A program made the translations under genes and the position numbers. A model generated the notes under the pieces. That model was not told the origin of the DNA and did no database searches. It saw only the letters and a list, made by a program, of their open reading frames with translations. From positions 124,001 through 188,000 of the forward strand of contig CALAJQ010000012.1 in the NCBI GenBank assembly GCA_937922785.1: a stretch of DNA of 64,000 nucleotides, in the 5' to 3' direction. Of this stretch, positions 33,106 through 42,619 are shown one piece after another (position 1 is the stretch's first letter; the number at the start of each line of letters is the position of its first letter). This stretch comes from an uncultured Acidimicrobiales bacterium. GTDB taxonomy: Bacteria; Actinomycetota; Acidimicrobiia; Acidimicrobiales; SZUA-35.

Positions 33106-34819
33106 CACCGCCGAGCAAAGCGCCGATGCTCGGTTGCGCAGTCTTGAGCGGCACGGCGCCGCAGCCATCAGGGCTTTGTCGGGAGTCAGAGATGCCGAGT
33201 ACCGCGCCAGCCGGCTGAAGATCGGCGGCAAGGTCAGCCAGTTTGCGTCGCCTCATCTCGTGGCAGACTTTTCCGAAACCAGCGTGTCACATAGCAGGGG
33301 AGTCGTGGACTCCTTGGGGCTTAGGCTGCGCCATAGCGATGCTGAGATACACAACGACTTAGCCCCGAACCACCCGTTTGGGCGAATTCTCTTCGACGTG
33401 TTCGAGCAGCTGCGGTGTGAGTCGCTGGCGCCGCCTGAGATGCGAGGTCTGCGATCCAATTTGGACACTGCCTTTTTGGAGTGGTGTTCTCAATCTCACG
33501 GCAACGGAATGACCGAGACTGAGTGGGGCATCTGGCTTTACACCGCAGTTCATATGGTTCGAGCCCGCCTGGTTGGGACTATCGAGGATGAGATCGCCGA
33601 AGGCATCATTGAACATCACAGAGGCGAGGCAGGCGAGTTCATCGGAGCCGACCTGTTGCGCCTTCGGCCTAACGCCCCCGACCAGCGTCAGTTTTCGGTG
33701 CCAGCAAAACGAATTGCTGAATTCTTTACCCAACTTGTTGGCGACGGCGATGATGACGCAACCCAAGAACGGCTAGAGGCCCGATTCACATTCTTCCTTC
33801 CACCTGGTTGGGCCGCAGCAGAGGTCGAGGGCGGCCAAGGTGGTCCAAGCGGCGGAGGGATTCACAGTGCTGAGACCGATGCTGAGCTTGACGCAGTTGG
33901 GGGGTATCACGTCTTTAGCAACGCTTATGACATTCAAGAAACAGGTGAGTCGCTGTACAGCGAGCGCCGCCGGACCCAGCTTCGCGCCGAGCTAGACGAG
34001 CTGGTTTCCGCGCAAGCTTTGAGCGTTCCCCGGTTGGGTAGAGAACTAAAGATGCTCTTCGCCGAACCAGTCAGCGACGGCTGGCTCCTGGGGATGGACG
34101 AGGGTTCAATCGACGGTGGCTCACTGTCTTTACTTGTGTCCCATCCCGGCTATGAACACATCTTCAAACAGAATCACCTCCAGCCCAAGTGTGACTCGGT
34201 GGTGAGTTTCTTGGTTGATAACTCTGGCTCGATGAAGAGCCAGCGGTATCGGGCGGTCGCGGTCCTGCTGGACACTTTTGCCCGAGCCCTGTCGCTGGCC
34301 GGGGTTGCAACCGAAGTACTTGGATTCACCACTGCAGCTTGGGTCGGCGGGGAACCGATGAATGAGTGGCGGGCTCAGGGCCAACCGGAGGAGCCGGGTC
34401 GGCTGGGTGAGACGTTACATGTGGTCTACAAAGATGCCGACACCTCCTGGCGACGATCTCGGGGGTCAATTGCCAGCCTTCTTGAGACGAAGCATTTCAG
34501 AGAGGGGATCGATGGTGAAGCTGTGCTTTGGGCCTATCGACGATTGCTGGCCAGGCAGGAAAAACGGAAGCATCTGGTTGTTATCTCAGATGGTTCCCCT
34601 ATGGATTCGGCCACTCACAACGCCAACCGCGATGGCTTCCTGACCGACCACTTGCGTGATGTGACTAGCCACATTCATCGTCGGGGTCTTGTGCGAATCG
34701 GAGGCGTCGGTATTGACCTTGACCTGTCAGAGTTCTACCCGAACTCAGTTGATTTGGACCTAAACGGCACCCTTGGCCAGGCCAGCTACGCCGTCCTACA
34801 AAACCTCTTCTCTCCTTAG
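33077..34819 (+). CDS. cobT: Cobaltochelatase CobT subunit (VWA domain)
   Basis: This 580-aa protein starts at ATG 33077, overlapping cobS by 29 nt; TTG 33095 is an alternative. The C-terminal von Willebrand A domain has the MIDAS motif DNSGS in [16 protein letters not shown]. The middle contains an acidic stretch and a Gly-rich linker ([10 protein letters not shown]), as in CobT. It pairs with CobS as the ATPase motor module of cobalt chelation. The N-terminal part resembles CobT less strongly, but context supports the call. Confidence 0.85.
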   Translation: MSCPSPLPTDTAEQSADARLRSLERHGAAAIRALSGVRDAEYRASRLKIGGKVSQFASPHLVADFSETSVSHSRGVVDSLGLRLRHSDAEIHNDLAPNHPFGRILFDVFEQLRCESLAPPEMRGLRSNLDTAFLEWCSQSHGNGMTETEWGIWLYTAVHMVRARLVGTIEDEIAEGIIEHHRGEAGEFIGADLLRLRPNAPDQRQFSVPAKRIAEFFTQLVGDGDDDATQERLEARFTFFLPPGWAAAEVEGGQGGPSGGGIHSAETDAELDAVGGYHVFSNAYDIQETGESLYSERRRTQLRAELDELVSAQALSVPRLGRELKMLFAEPVSDGWLLGMDEGSIDGGSLSLLVSHPGYEHIFKQNHLQPKCDSVVSFLVDNSGSMKSQRYRAVAVLLDTFARALSLAGVATEVLGFTTAAWVGGEPMNEWRAQGQPEEPGRLGETLHVVYKDADTSWRRSRGSIASLLETKHFREGIDGEAVLWAYRRLLARQEKRKHLVVISDGSPMDSATHNANRDGFLTDHLRDVTSHIHRRGLVRIGGVGIDLDLSEFYPNSVDLDLNGTLGQASYAVLQNLFSP

Positions 34820-34833
34820 CAACCCCAGCTCGC

Positions 34834-37713
34834 TCATTCGTAGGCGTCTAGTGGTGGGCAGCTGCAGCTGAGGTTTCGATCTCCGTAAGCGTTGTCGACT
34901 CTGCCCACTGGTGGGAAGTACTTGTCTCGCTCCATCCCAGGCAGCGGGAAAGCAGCTTGGGCTCGGGTGAATGCATGGGGCCACTCTTCGCCGAGGACAA
35001 CCGCAGCGGTGTATGGGGCATGCCGCAGCACCGAGTCTTCGACGGCAACTTTGCCCGACGCCACATCGTCAATGTCAGCCTTGATCGAAATCATCGCCTC
35101 GCAGAAACGGTCCACTTCGTGCAGCGGCTCGCTTTCAGTCGGCTCAATCATCAACGTGCCAGCCACCGGGAAACTCATTGTCGGGGCGTGGAAGCCGCAG
35201 TCAGCTAGTCGCTTGGCGATGTCGTCAACGGTTACGTCCGTCTCAGCTGACACGGGACGAATATCGATGATGCACTCATGAGCCACAAGACCATCTGGCC
35301 CGGTGTAAAGAACCGGATAGTGCTCTTGTAGCCGGCGAGCGATGTAGTTGGCGCTTAGGACAGCAGCTTCGGTTGCTCTCCGCAGACCGTCCGGACCCAT
35401 CATCTTTAGATACATCCAGGAGATAGGAAGGATGCCGGCTGAGCCCCAGGGTGCTCCAGAAACTGGACCCATGTCTGGACCCCCGCACTCGGGCACGACC
35501 GGGTGTCCAGGCAAGTATGGGGCTAAGTGCGCGCCCACGCCGATGGGCCCCACGCCGGGCCCGCCGCCACCATGAGGAATGCAGAAAGTCTTGTGCAAGT
35601 TGAGGTGGCTAACGTCTGACCCGAACTTGCCAGGACGGGCAACACCAACCAAAGCGTTGAGGTTTGCACCGTCGGTATAGACCTGACCTCCGGCATCGTG
35701 AACCATTGCGCAAACCTGGGCAACTGTGTCTTCGTAGACGCCGTGAGTAGACGGGTAGGTGATCATCAGTGCAGCTAGGGAATCGGCGTGAGCTTCTATC
35801 TTTGCGGTGAGGTCATCGAGATCTACGTCACCCCGTTCGTTGGTGGCAACAACCACAACCTTCATGCCCGCCAGTACTGCAGAAGCTGCGTTGGTGCCGT
35901 GCGCCGACTGAGGGATGAGGCAGATATGGCGGTTCTCATCTCCATTGGCTTTGTGCCAAGCACTGATTGCTAGAAGGCCTGCGTACTCGCCCTGACTACC
36001 GGCGTTGGGTTGGAGAGACACTTCGTCATACCCGGTGATCTCAGCCAAAGAATCTTCTAGCTCGGTAATCAGCTGGCGGTATCCGAGCGTCTGGTCGGCT
36101 GGGGCGAATGGATGAATCGCTGCAAACTCGGGCCACGAAATCGGCTCCATCTCTGCGGCGGCGTTTAGCTTCATCGTGCATGAACCAAGTGGGATCATTG
36201 TGCGATCGAGAGCAAGATCGCGATCTGCGAGCTTTCGGAGCCAGCGCAACATCTCATGTTCTGACCGGTAGCGGTGGAAGCGCTCGTCGGTGCAGAACTC
36301 AGAAGTTCTGACGATCGGCCCCACTCCGCTGGTTGCGGCAGGCGCGTCAACCGGTTCGATGTCAAAGCAGTCCAAGACTGCGGTCAGAGTCTCCACAGTG
36401 GAGGTCTCGTCGAAGGCAAGGCTTATCGTGTTGTCGTCAATCTTGCGGATGTTGATGTTGTGGGCCAGCGCCTTGGCCACCAGCTCGTCGGCTCGGCCGT
36501 CAACGGTGACCGAGACGGTGTCAAAGAAGCTGCCAGTAGTGGAAAGCCCGGCTGCCTTCACTGCTTCGGCAAATGCAAACGCAATGCCGTGCACCGAGCT
36601 GGCAATCTCAATTAGGCCTTCTGGTCCGTGCCAGCAGCCATAGGCTGCGGCCACGTTGGCAAGCAAGGCTTGTGCTGTGCAGATGTTTGAGGTGGCCTTC
36701 TCTCGTCTGATGTGCTGTTCACGGGTCTGCAGGGCAAGACGGAACGCCTCTTTACCGTTGGCGTCAACCGACACGCCGACGAGGCGGCCCGGTAGCTGGC
36801 GAGCAGTCGCCTTGGGTGATGCCATGAAGCCGGCGTGAGGCCCGCCGAAGGCCATGGGCACTCCGAACCGCTGCGCCGAGCCGACAACCACATCGGCCCC
36901 CATTTCCCCGGGGGGAGTCACGATGCAACAAGCGAGAAGGTCAGTGGTGGCCGCAACTCCAGCACCTGTGGCGTGGAGCTGAGCGGCAATGTCGGTGATA
37001 TCAAGCAACCGTCCACTTGTTCCGGTGTGAGCCAACAAGGCCCCAAACACATCGTCGGCAACCAGATCCGTGGTCGGGTCGCCAACAATTACTTCGATGC
37101 CGAGCGGTTCGGCCCGAGTTGCAACAACGGCAATTGTTTGAGGGTGGCATTCGGCGTCAACAAAGAAGCCGGGGCGTTCGCTGGCAGGCCTCTTAGCAAT
37201 GCGGCGTAAGAACGTCATGGCTTCGGCTGCCGCTGTTGCTTCGTCCAACATTGACGCATTCGCCATTTCGCAGCCGGTTAGGTCTGCGATCATTGTTTGG
37301 AACGTCAGCAGCATCTCCAGGCGGCCTTGGCTGATCTCCGGTTGGTAAGGCGTGTAAGCGGTGTACCACGCCGGGTTCTCGATCATGTTGCGACGGATTA
37401 CTGCGGGCGTTATGCAATCGTTCCAGCCCATACCTAGCAGGGACGTGACAACTTTGTTCCTAGAAGCCATTGCCTTAAGCGCAGCAAGAGCCTCGGTTTC
37501 GGTCGCTGCGGCGGGCAGGTTCATTGCCGCTGAGTAGGAGATGTCATCTGGGACCGCTGCCATCAAAAGGTCAGAGCCAGTTTCATAACCCACGGCCGCC
37601 AACATCTTGGCTTCGTCGCTTTGTTCAAGGGCAATATGGCGATCAGCGAAGCGGTTGGTTGGGATCGCGTTGTTTGGGATCGCGTTGTTGGTGTTCATGT
37701 TTGTGTTGCTCAC
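34834..37713 (-). CDS. gcvP: Glycine dehydrogenase (glycine cleavage P-protein)
   Basis: This 959-aa PLP enzyme decarboxylates glycine and passes the aminomethyl group to the H-protein lipoate. I chose GTG 37713: it overlaps the gcvT stop as GTGA and has GAGG 6 nt upstream. The PLP lysine lies in [17 protein letters not shown]. The N-terminal half begins with FADRHI. The length is right for single-chain P-protein. The first 20 residues contain a duplicated NAIPN from a 15-bp DNA duplication. gcvH is not in the window. Confidence 0.95.
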   Translation of the reverse strand: MSNTNMNTNNAIPNNAIPTNRFADRHIALEQSDEAKMLAAVGYETGSDLLMAAVPDDISYSAAMNLPAAATETEALAALKAMASRNKVVTSLLGMGWNDCITPAVIRRNMIENPAWYTAYTPYQPEISQGRLEMLLTFQTMIADLTGCEMANASMLDEATAAAEAMTFLRRIAKRPASERPGFFVDAECHPQTIAVVATRAEPLGIEVIVGDPTTDLVADDVFGALLAHTGTSGRLLDITDIAAQLHATGAGVAATTDLLACCIVTPPGEMGADVVVGSAQRFGVPMAFGGPHAGFMASPKATARQLPGRLVGVSVDANGKEAFRLALQTREQHIRREKATSNICTAQALLANVAAAYGCWHGPEGLIEIASSVHGIAFAFAEAVKAAGLSTTGSFFDTVSVTVDGRADELVAKALAHNINIRKIDDNTISLAFDETSTVETLTAVLDCFDIEPVDAPAATSGVGPIVRTSEFCTDERFHRYRSEHEMLRWLRKLADRDLALDRTMIPLGSCTMKLNAAAEMEPISWPEFAAIHPFAPADQTLGYRQLITELEDSLAEITGYDEVSLQPNAGSQGEYAGLLAISAWHKANGDENRHICLIPQSAHGTNAASAVLAGMKVVVVATNERGDVDLDDLTAKIEAHADSLAALMITYPSTHGVYEDTVAQVCAMVHDAGGQVYTDGANLNALVGVARPGKFGSDVSHLNLHKTFCIPHGGGGPGVGPIGVGAHLAPYLPGHPVVPECGGPDMGPVSGAPWGSAGILPISWMYLKMMGPDGLRRATEAAVLSANYIARRLQEHYPVLYTGPDGLVAHECIIDIRPVSAETDVTVDDIAKRLADCGFHAPTMSFPVAGTLMIEPTESEPLHEVDRFCEAMISIKADIDDVASGKVAVEDSVLRHAPYTAAVVLGEEWPHAFTRAQAAFPLPGMERDKYFPPVGRVDNAYGDRNLSCSCPPLDAYE
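37660..37689. repeat. 15-bp tandem duplication at the gcvP N-terminus
   Basis: TGGGATCGCGTTGTT occurs at 37660-37674 and 37675-37689. In-frame, it adds five residues to the non-conserved N-terminus of GcvP. Confidence 0.8.
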
Positions 37714-38801
37714 TTTGTGCCTCGGAAGTATCGGTGGGGTGCGAACGGAAGATTGGCGATTGTGCAGGGCACGTCTTTGCCTCGAACGTTGGCAACGAGC
37801 GGCGTGCCAACTTCCGATAGTGATGGAGGGACTAGCGCCATTGCGACTGGTGCCTCGACCGTTGGCCCGTATCCGCCGGAGGTCACGATGCCAGCATCGG
37901 TTCCATCCGCGGTGGACAGCGTTGCGCCATCGCGGATTGGGCGCTTGCCTTCGGCCGATAGTCCAACGCGAATTCGGCTTGGTCCGTTCTCCCATTCGGT
38001 CATGATGCGGTCCGCACCCGGGAAGTCTTTAGCCTCTCGTCGGCGTTTGGGAATAGACCACCGCAAGTCTGCCTCGACCGGGCTGATGGTCTCGCTCAGG
38101 TCGTTGCCGTAAAGGCACAGCCCAGCTTCAAGCCGCAGGGTATCTCTGGCGCCTAGACCGCTAGGCCCGACCTCGGGTTGATCTAGTAGCAGTCTTGCGA
38201 GTGCTTCAGCGTCTCCGTTGGCCACGGCTATTTCGAACCCGTCTTCGCCGGTGTAGCCAGCGCGTGAGGCGCTTACCTGAATTCCACCAAGTGAGGCCAT
38301 GCGGGCGTCGTTAAACACCGTGTCACCCAGGCTGGGGTCTAGTCGGATCAGAACTTCGGCTGCTTTGGGTCCTTGAAGGGCCAATAGCGAGATCTCGGGC
38401 TTTTCGACTACGTTGCAATCTGGGAGACCAGCGACGAGGTGGGGCAGGTCGACGTCACGCCTTGAAGCATTGGCCACGATTGTCAGATGTTCACCCCAAT
38501 TCGTCACCATAAAGTCGTCTATGACGCCGCCGTCTTCGGTAGTGAAAAGGCCATAGCGCTGGCGGCCGGGTTCAATCGAGGTGACTCCGGCTGGAGTGAG
38601 GCGCTCGAGCGAAGCAGCCGGGTTGTCGCCCCAGATCTCAATGACGGCCATGTGGCTTACGTCAAACAACGCCGCAGCGGCGCGGCACAGCGTGTGCTCT
38701 GCGACGACGCCCTCAAACTGAATTGGCATTTCCCAACCCGCAAAGTCGACCATGCGGCCACCTAGCTCGGTATGGAGTTCGAATAGCGGGGTTCGTTGCA
38801 T
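37710..38801 (-). CDS. gcvT: Aminomethyltransferase (glycine cleavage T-protein)
   Basis: This 363-aa folate enzyme releases ammonia and makes 5,10-methylene-THF from the aminomethylated H-protein. The N-terminus has [20 protein letters not shown] and the C-terminal barrel PIRDGATL then GYGPT. It is the first gene after the tandem glycine riboswitch and is coupled to gcvP by GTGA. Expression should rise with glycine. Confidence 0.95.
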   Translation of the reverse strand: MQRTPLFELHTELGGRMVDFAGWEMPIQFEGVVAEHTLCRAAAALFDVSHMAVIEIWGDNPAASLERLTPAGVTSIEPGRQRYGLFTTEDGGVIDDFMVTNWGEHLTIVANASRRDVDLPHLVAGLPDCNVVEKPEISLLALQGPKAAEVLIRLDPSLGDTVFNDARMASLGGIQVSASRAGYTGEDGFEIAVANGDAEALARLLLDQPEVGPSGLGARDTLRLEAGLCLYGNDLSETISPVEADLRWSIPKRRREAKDFPGADRIMTEWENGPSRIRVGLSAEGKRPIRDGATLSTADGTDAGIVTSGGYGPTVEAPVAMALVPPSLSEVGTPLVANVRGKDVPCTIANLPFAPHRYFRGTK

Positions 38802-38829
38802 TTGGCACCTCGAATAGACGTATCGACGA

Positions 38830-39006
38830 TGCCCCCTCTGTCCGGTTACCTGAGAGCGTTAGCCCCTTCGGCGATCGACTTCGGCCTATGTGGGACCGAA
38901 CTTGATTCTCTCCAGAGTGATCGAACTTAGCGGTACGGGTGCCTGAGAGTTTCCGGGGCGGTTGCTCCTTCGGCGGGCCGGGAAATCCCGACCTCTCTCC
39001 CAACTA
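38830..39006 (-). promoter_or_regulatory. Tandem glycine riboswitch
   Basis: Read on the minus strand, the leader of gcvT has two aptamer copies. Each has GGAGAG, then CGCCGAAGG-GC, then CTCTCAGG (CTCTCAGGCACCCGTACCG in the 5' copy, CTCTCAGGTAACCGGACAG in the 3' copy). This is the known gcvT-motif arrangement. The 3' copy ends about 30 nt before the gcvT start. Confidence 0.93.
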
Positions 39007-39041
39007 GGTTCATTGATCTTGTTCAGGTTACCTTCTCCGTC

Positions 39042-39701
39042 ATGTCTCTGGAGTCCTCAAGCAAACTTCCCCCTGAACCGCCCTTTGCGCAGATCCATAA
39101 CCGGACCTATTCGGTCAATTCCTACTATGTGGATTCGGACACGATGATGGTGCGGGGCACGGTCCATGATCAGAAGCCGCCAGGGCTCTATCTCACCGAC
39201 GACCCTGAGCCACTTTCGATCCACCTGATGACGGTTGACCTCACAATCGAGTTCCCGGCTCTCACAATCACCAAGGTCGAAACCACCATGCCGGTGACTC
39301 CGCACCTCTCTTGCACCGACATAACTCCGTCATACGACGCGCTTGCAGGCCTTTCGATTGCCCGTGGCTTCAGCCGCAAAGTTAAAGAGCTCTTTGGGGG
39401 ACCCCAAGGCTGCACCCACATTGGCGCCTTACTGCAAGCAATGGCACCAGTTGTGGTGCAGTCAATGTGGAGCATGCGACGAGCTGGCGGTCAGGCAGTC
39501 GCTGTGCCGGGAGATGCCGACATGACCCGTGAGGAGAGGCGCAAGTCGATGGCATTCAACTTGAACAGTTGTCACGTTTGGGATGAGAACAGTCAGATGG
39601 CCCAAGATGCCCTTGATGGCAAGCCCGTGGAAAAGCCCCTATGGATCGTCAACCGGCTTAAAGAACTCGGACGTGAGCCCGGTGATTGGGACGGTTGGTA
39701 G
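39042..39701 (+). CDS. DUF2889 domain protein
   Basis: This 219-aa protein has the DUF2889 pattern: a divalent-looking MTVDLTIEF strand, ITPSYDALAGLSIARGFSRK, then GPQGCTHIGALLQA. The role is unknown; members are scattered in proteobacteria and actinobacteria. It is divergent from gcvT across the riboswitch region. Its TAG stop touches the left inverted repeat of the RAYT element. Confidence 0.75.
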   Translation: MSLESSSKLPPEPPFAQIHNRTYSVNSYYVDSDTMMVRGTVHDQKPPGLYLTDDPEPLSIHLMTVDLTIEFPALTITKVETTMPVTPHLSCTDITPSYDALAGLSIARGFSRKVKELFGGPQGCTHIGALLQAMAPVVVQSMWSMRRAGGQAVAVPGDADMTREERRKSMAFNLNSCHVWDENSQMAQDALDGKPVEKPLWIVNRLKELGREPGDWDGW

Positions 39702-40669
39702 GGGACAGGCCTGGCTCACCTCGATTGGCTCAACTCTTGTCGTGCCCTGGCCAGCATCTCCGATGCCTTGACATCGGTTTCCGCAGCCGCTCTTGCCCTG
39801 GTGATTCCTGACCACACACTGGTCGCCCCACTCAAGCCATATCTAGCAGCAAGTTCATGAGGCGACTGGGCCTGAGTCTCGACCGCAATTGCAAACGCTA
39901 GGTTCCTCGCAAGGTTCGGGCGACCGCGGACGCTGGTAAATAGATCGGCCATCTCAATATTGGCGGCTCGGGCGACTGCGTGTTCAACCGCCTCGATTCC
40001 CACCGCGCAAGTGGGTGCAACGGGTTGGTCGATCTTCGGCGACGTCGATCCGTCTTGACGTGGCGCTGGTTGGTGGTCCGATTCAACAAACCGTCGATAG
40101 TCATATGCCATGTTGAGGATGAACTGAGTCCTTAGCCAATGAGGACGGACGCGTTCGTCGATATAGGCGCCGTAGCTTGACCAGGGGTAGGAAGCGAGAT
40201 CGACGTTCGGACCGAGATCCTCGGGGTTGCGGTGGATGTAGCGAGACACCCAAAGCAACTGTTCGTCGGTAGTGACGGGCACGGACTTGAAGCGCTCACG
40301 AAACAACGGACCGTCGAACCCATGTCTGCGGTTGAATCGCTGGGTGTACACGCCCAACAGGTAGTGCATGGCATCTGACAGAGCGGGCACAGGGCAATAG
40401 AGCAGCAGATGGAAGTGATTGCCCATCAGGGCATATGCGTGCGCTTCAATACCCGATCGATGACTCGCTGCCCCCAGAAGCGACAGGAACATCGATCGAT
40501 CCTCGTCGCAGAGAAATACTGCTTGTCTCCTAGAACCACGATTCATCACGTGGTGCCACGATCCTTGAACGTCCCGTCTTGGTTTCCGCGCCATGAAATC
40601 TAGGCTACGAAGCGCCTATGACAGTCGAGACTAGCGAGGCCAAGTTGAAGGTGAGCCAGGCCTGTCCCC
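39701..40669. mobile_element. RAYT/IS200-like element with perfect 21-bp inverted ends
   Basis: A perfect 21-bp inverted repeat at 39701-39721 (GGGGACAGGCCTGGC...) and 40649-40669 (...GCCAGGCCTGTCCCC) bounds the Y1 transposase gene. The left end overlaps the DUF2889 stop codon, and the right end stops just before the next gene's stop. No clear target duplication is visible, as expected for Y1 enzymes. Confidence 0.75.
39716..40594 (-). CDS. REP-associated tyrosine (Y1/IS200-like) transposase
   Basis: This 292-aa HUH single-strand endonuclease has the histidine pair His60/His62 (GNHFHLLLY) and the catalytic tyrosine Tyr83 (YTQRF), then a conserved FRERFKSVPV and YIHRNPEDLG. The C-terminal extension (about 170-292) includes a DnaA-like helical region (HELAARYGLSGATSVW). 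Its last codons lie inside the left 21-bp inverted repeat. RAYTs process REP hairpins and are often domesticated, so the gene need not be an active transposase. Confidence 0.9.
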   Translation of the reverse strand: MARKPRRDVQGSWHHVMNRGSRRQAVFLCDEDRSMFLSLLGAASHRSGIEAHAYALMGNHFHLLLYCPVPALSDAMHYLLGVYTQRFNRRHGFDGPLFRERFKSVPVTTDEQLLWVSRYIHRNPEDLGPNVDLASYPWSSYGAYIDERVRPHWLRTQFILNMAYDYRRFVESDHQPAPRQDGSTSPKIDQPVAPTCAVGIEAVEHAVARAANIEMADLFTSVRGRPNLARNLAFAIAVETQAQSPHELAARYGLSGATSVWSGITRARAAAETDVKASEMLARARQELSQSR

Positions 40670-40674
40670 GCTAG

Positions 40675-41730
40675 CTAGCTGAATGTCACGGTCATGGAAA
40701 CTGCGTGACCTGCTTCGCCTCGGCCACTTCGCTCAGCGAACATCTGGGCGGTAAATGTGTAGGTGCCGGGCTGAAACCTGACCACTCCGTAGTTCCCTCC
40801 GTTATTGCCTCCCAAAGCATATGGGTTCGTGTTTTCGACCTTGAATTGGCGGCCGTCGAGGAACCAGACCACGCTTCCAACGCTCTGGTTGACATTTGCT
40901 CGGATACTGAGCCGGTTGCCGACCTCGTCGAGTGAAACCGACGAACCATCGGACAGACCGAGCAAGTCGACGTCGGCCCGGGCATCGATCAGTGTGAATC
41001 CGGTTATACGGGCGGCGCCAAAGCCGTCGTCATCGCGGTCGTCTTCGTCGCGATCGTCGTCATCGTCCTCGTCGTCGCGGTCTTCGTCTTTGTCGTCGTC
41101 TTCGTCTTCGTCGTCATCGTCTTCGTCGTCGCGGTCTTCGTCGTCCTTGGGCGGATCGGTTGTGGGCGGCGCAGTGGTTGTGGGCGGCTCAGTCGTTGTT
41201 GGTGGCTCGGTCGTAGGAGGAGAGGTCGTCGTAGGAGGCTCAGTCGTTGTCGGCGGCTCGGTCGTAGGAGGAGAGGTGGTCGTGGGCGGCTCGGTAGTTG
41301 TTGGGGCAGCGGTCGTCGGTGCTTGGGTAGTTGGAGCTGCGGTAGTGGGGGCAGCGGTCGTAGGCGCAGCCGTTGTCGATGTGGTCCTCGGCTGAGTCTC
41401 GGGCGGATCGACGGCGATCGGGGCAGCCTCTGTTGGTGGTGTTGTCGCGATTGTGGATGTTGTTGTTGGCGCGGTTGTTGTTGGCGCGTTCGATGTTGCA
41501 GTTGAGCTTGTTGCAGCGGAGTCTCCGGCCGCATCCGATTCTGGCGCTGGCTCGCCTTCAGCCAGCACTCGTGAGCGGGATGCAGCGTTCGAAGCATCAC
41601 TTGCAGCGCCCTCGGTTCGATTCGTAAACCAATCGGTAGCAACAACGGAGGCTGACCCGAACAATATGCCCACAATTGTGAGCCAAATAAGAACCTCTGG
41701 CCGCTTCAGCCTTCTTTGAACAATCCGCAT
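40675..41730 (-). CDS. Membrane-anchored low-complexity protein with acidic tract
   Basis: This 351-aa protein has a basic N-terminus, a transmembrane segment (about 14-33) and an external Ala/Thr/Pro-rich stretch (about 60-195, repeats of TTEPPTTTSPP). A highly acidic Asp/Glu/Arg run (about 196-235) and a C-terminal beta-rich domain of ~100 aa ending FERSGRG-like follow. It is a tandem paralogue of the 41784 gene in the first 35 residues (MRIVQRR, LIWLTI, GS-SVVA-DW). Presumably it is a cell-surface stalk; no catalytic motif was seen. Confidence 0.75.
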   Translation of the reverse strand: MRIVQRRLKRPEVLIWLTIVGILFGSASVVATDWFTNRTEGAASDASNAASRSRVLAEGEPAPESDAAGDSAATSSTATSNAPTTTAPTTTSTIATTPPTEAAPIAVDPPETQPRTTSTTAAPTTAAPTTAAPTTQAPTTAAPTTTEPPTTTSPPTTEPPTTTEPPTTTSPPTTEPPTTTEPPTTTAPPTTDPPKDDEDRDDEDDDDEDEDDDKDEDRDDEDDDDDRDEDDRDDDGFGAARITGFTLIDARADVDLLGLSDGSSVSLDEVGNRLSIRANVNQSVGSVVWFLDGRQFKVENTNPYALGGNNGGNYGVVRFQPGTYTFTAQMFAERSGRGEAGHAVSMTVTFS

Positions 41731-41783
41731 AATTCGAACTCCGCCTTTGCCACTCGCACCCTAATTGGCCATTACAGCCAATT

Positions 41784-42497
41784 TCAGTCGCTCTCGGCAC
41801 CCTTCTTTGCCTTGCGTTCGGCCTTTCGACGCTCCCGTTCGGCTTTCTTTTCGGCTTTCTTGCGTTCTTTCTCGGCTTTCTTTTCGGCCTTTTCGCGTTC
41901 GCGTTCAGCTTTGCTGTCAGCAGCTTCGTCACCGTCAGGTTCGGAAACCGGGTCGACGACGGGGACAGGCTGAGGATGGGCGGGTGGATCTTCAGCAACC
42001 GGGGGCTGGGTCGTCGGCGATTCGGTAACTGGTGGTTCGGTCGCTGGTGGTTCGGTCGCTGGTGGTTCAGTTGTCGGCGCTGCGGGCGCAGGTGATTCAG
42101 TGGTTGGTGGTTCGGCAACTGGAGGAGTGGCGGCCGGCGCCGGCTTCTTCGGCTTGGGGTCTGCAACTGCCACCGGGGCCGCAGTGGTTTCCGGTGTGAG
42201 ATCTTGAGAAACGAGATCTTGAGAAACCTCTGGCAACACTGGAATCGCATATTCGCCGTCTGATACCGACGGTCCATCGAGTCGAGGACCAATCAGGCTG
42301 GGCACGCTGTTCATCGACTCAGCGTCGATCAGCATCCGGGAACGGGAGGAGTTGAGCGTTGCCGTTTGCGCGTAGCTGTTGGCCCGCGATGTGCTCCAAT
42401 CAACCGCAACTACCGACGTTGAACCAGCGAGCACCCCAATGATCGTCAACCAAATGAGCATCTCAGTGTGTTTTACTCTTCGCTGAACTATCCGCAC
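41784..42497 (-). CDS. Membrane-anchored low-complexity protein with Lys/Glu coiled tail
   Basis: This 237-aa protein has the same N-terminal anchor as the neighbour at 40675 (MRIVQRRVKHTEMLIWLTI). It then has an external Pro/Thr/Glu-rich linker (about 120-180) and a C-terminal run (about 197-237) of AEKKAEK-type repeats that would form a charged single helix with excess Lys. The acidic tract of the paralogue and this basic one could interact. Function is unknown. Confidence 0.72.
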   Translation of the reverse strand: MRIVQRRVKHTEMLIWLTIIGVLAGSTSVVAVDWSTSRANSYAQTATLNSSRSRMLIDAESMNSVPSLIGPRLDGPSVSDGEYAIPVLPEVSQDLVSQDLTPETTAAPVAVADPKPKKPAPAATPPVAEPPTTESPAPAAPTTEPPATEPPATEPPVTESPTTQPPVAEDPPAHPQPVPVVDPVSEPDGDEAADSKAEREREKAEKKAEKERKKAEKKAERERRKAERKAKKGAESD

Positions 42498-42619
42498 GTC
42501 TCCACCTTCGTTCGAACAACTGTCAGATTGTCACCTGACCCCGCGGTCGGAATAGTACAGCGCCAGCTGTAAAAGTTCCTGTTTTCCAACAATGCTCATT
42601 GATCAGCTAAAACAGACAA

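Noticed and set aside
37714-37995. N-terminal extension of GcvP to 37995
   Set aside because: The extension overlaps gcvT and is Arg-rich antisense-type sequence; the GTGA overlap and GAGG site fix the start at 37713.
40805-41395. Plus-strand ORF of 196 aa rich in Ser then Val/Gly
   Set aside because: It is the antisense reading of the acidic and Thr/Pro repeats of the minus-strand protein.
41597-42292. Minus-strand ORF of 231 aa rich in Pro/Arg/Lys
   Set aside because: It is another frame of the low-complexity gene at 41784-42497 and lacks a signal or domain.
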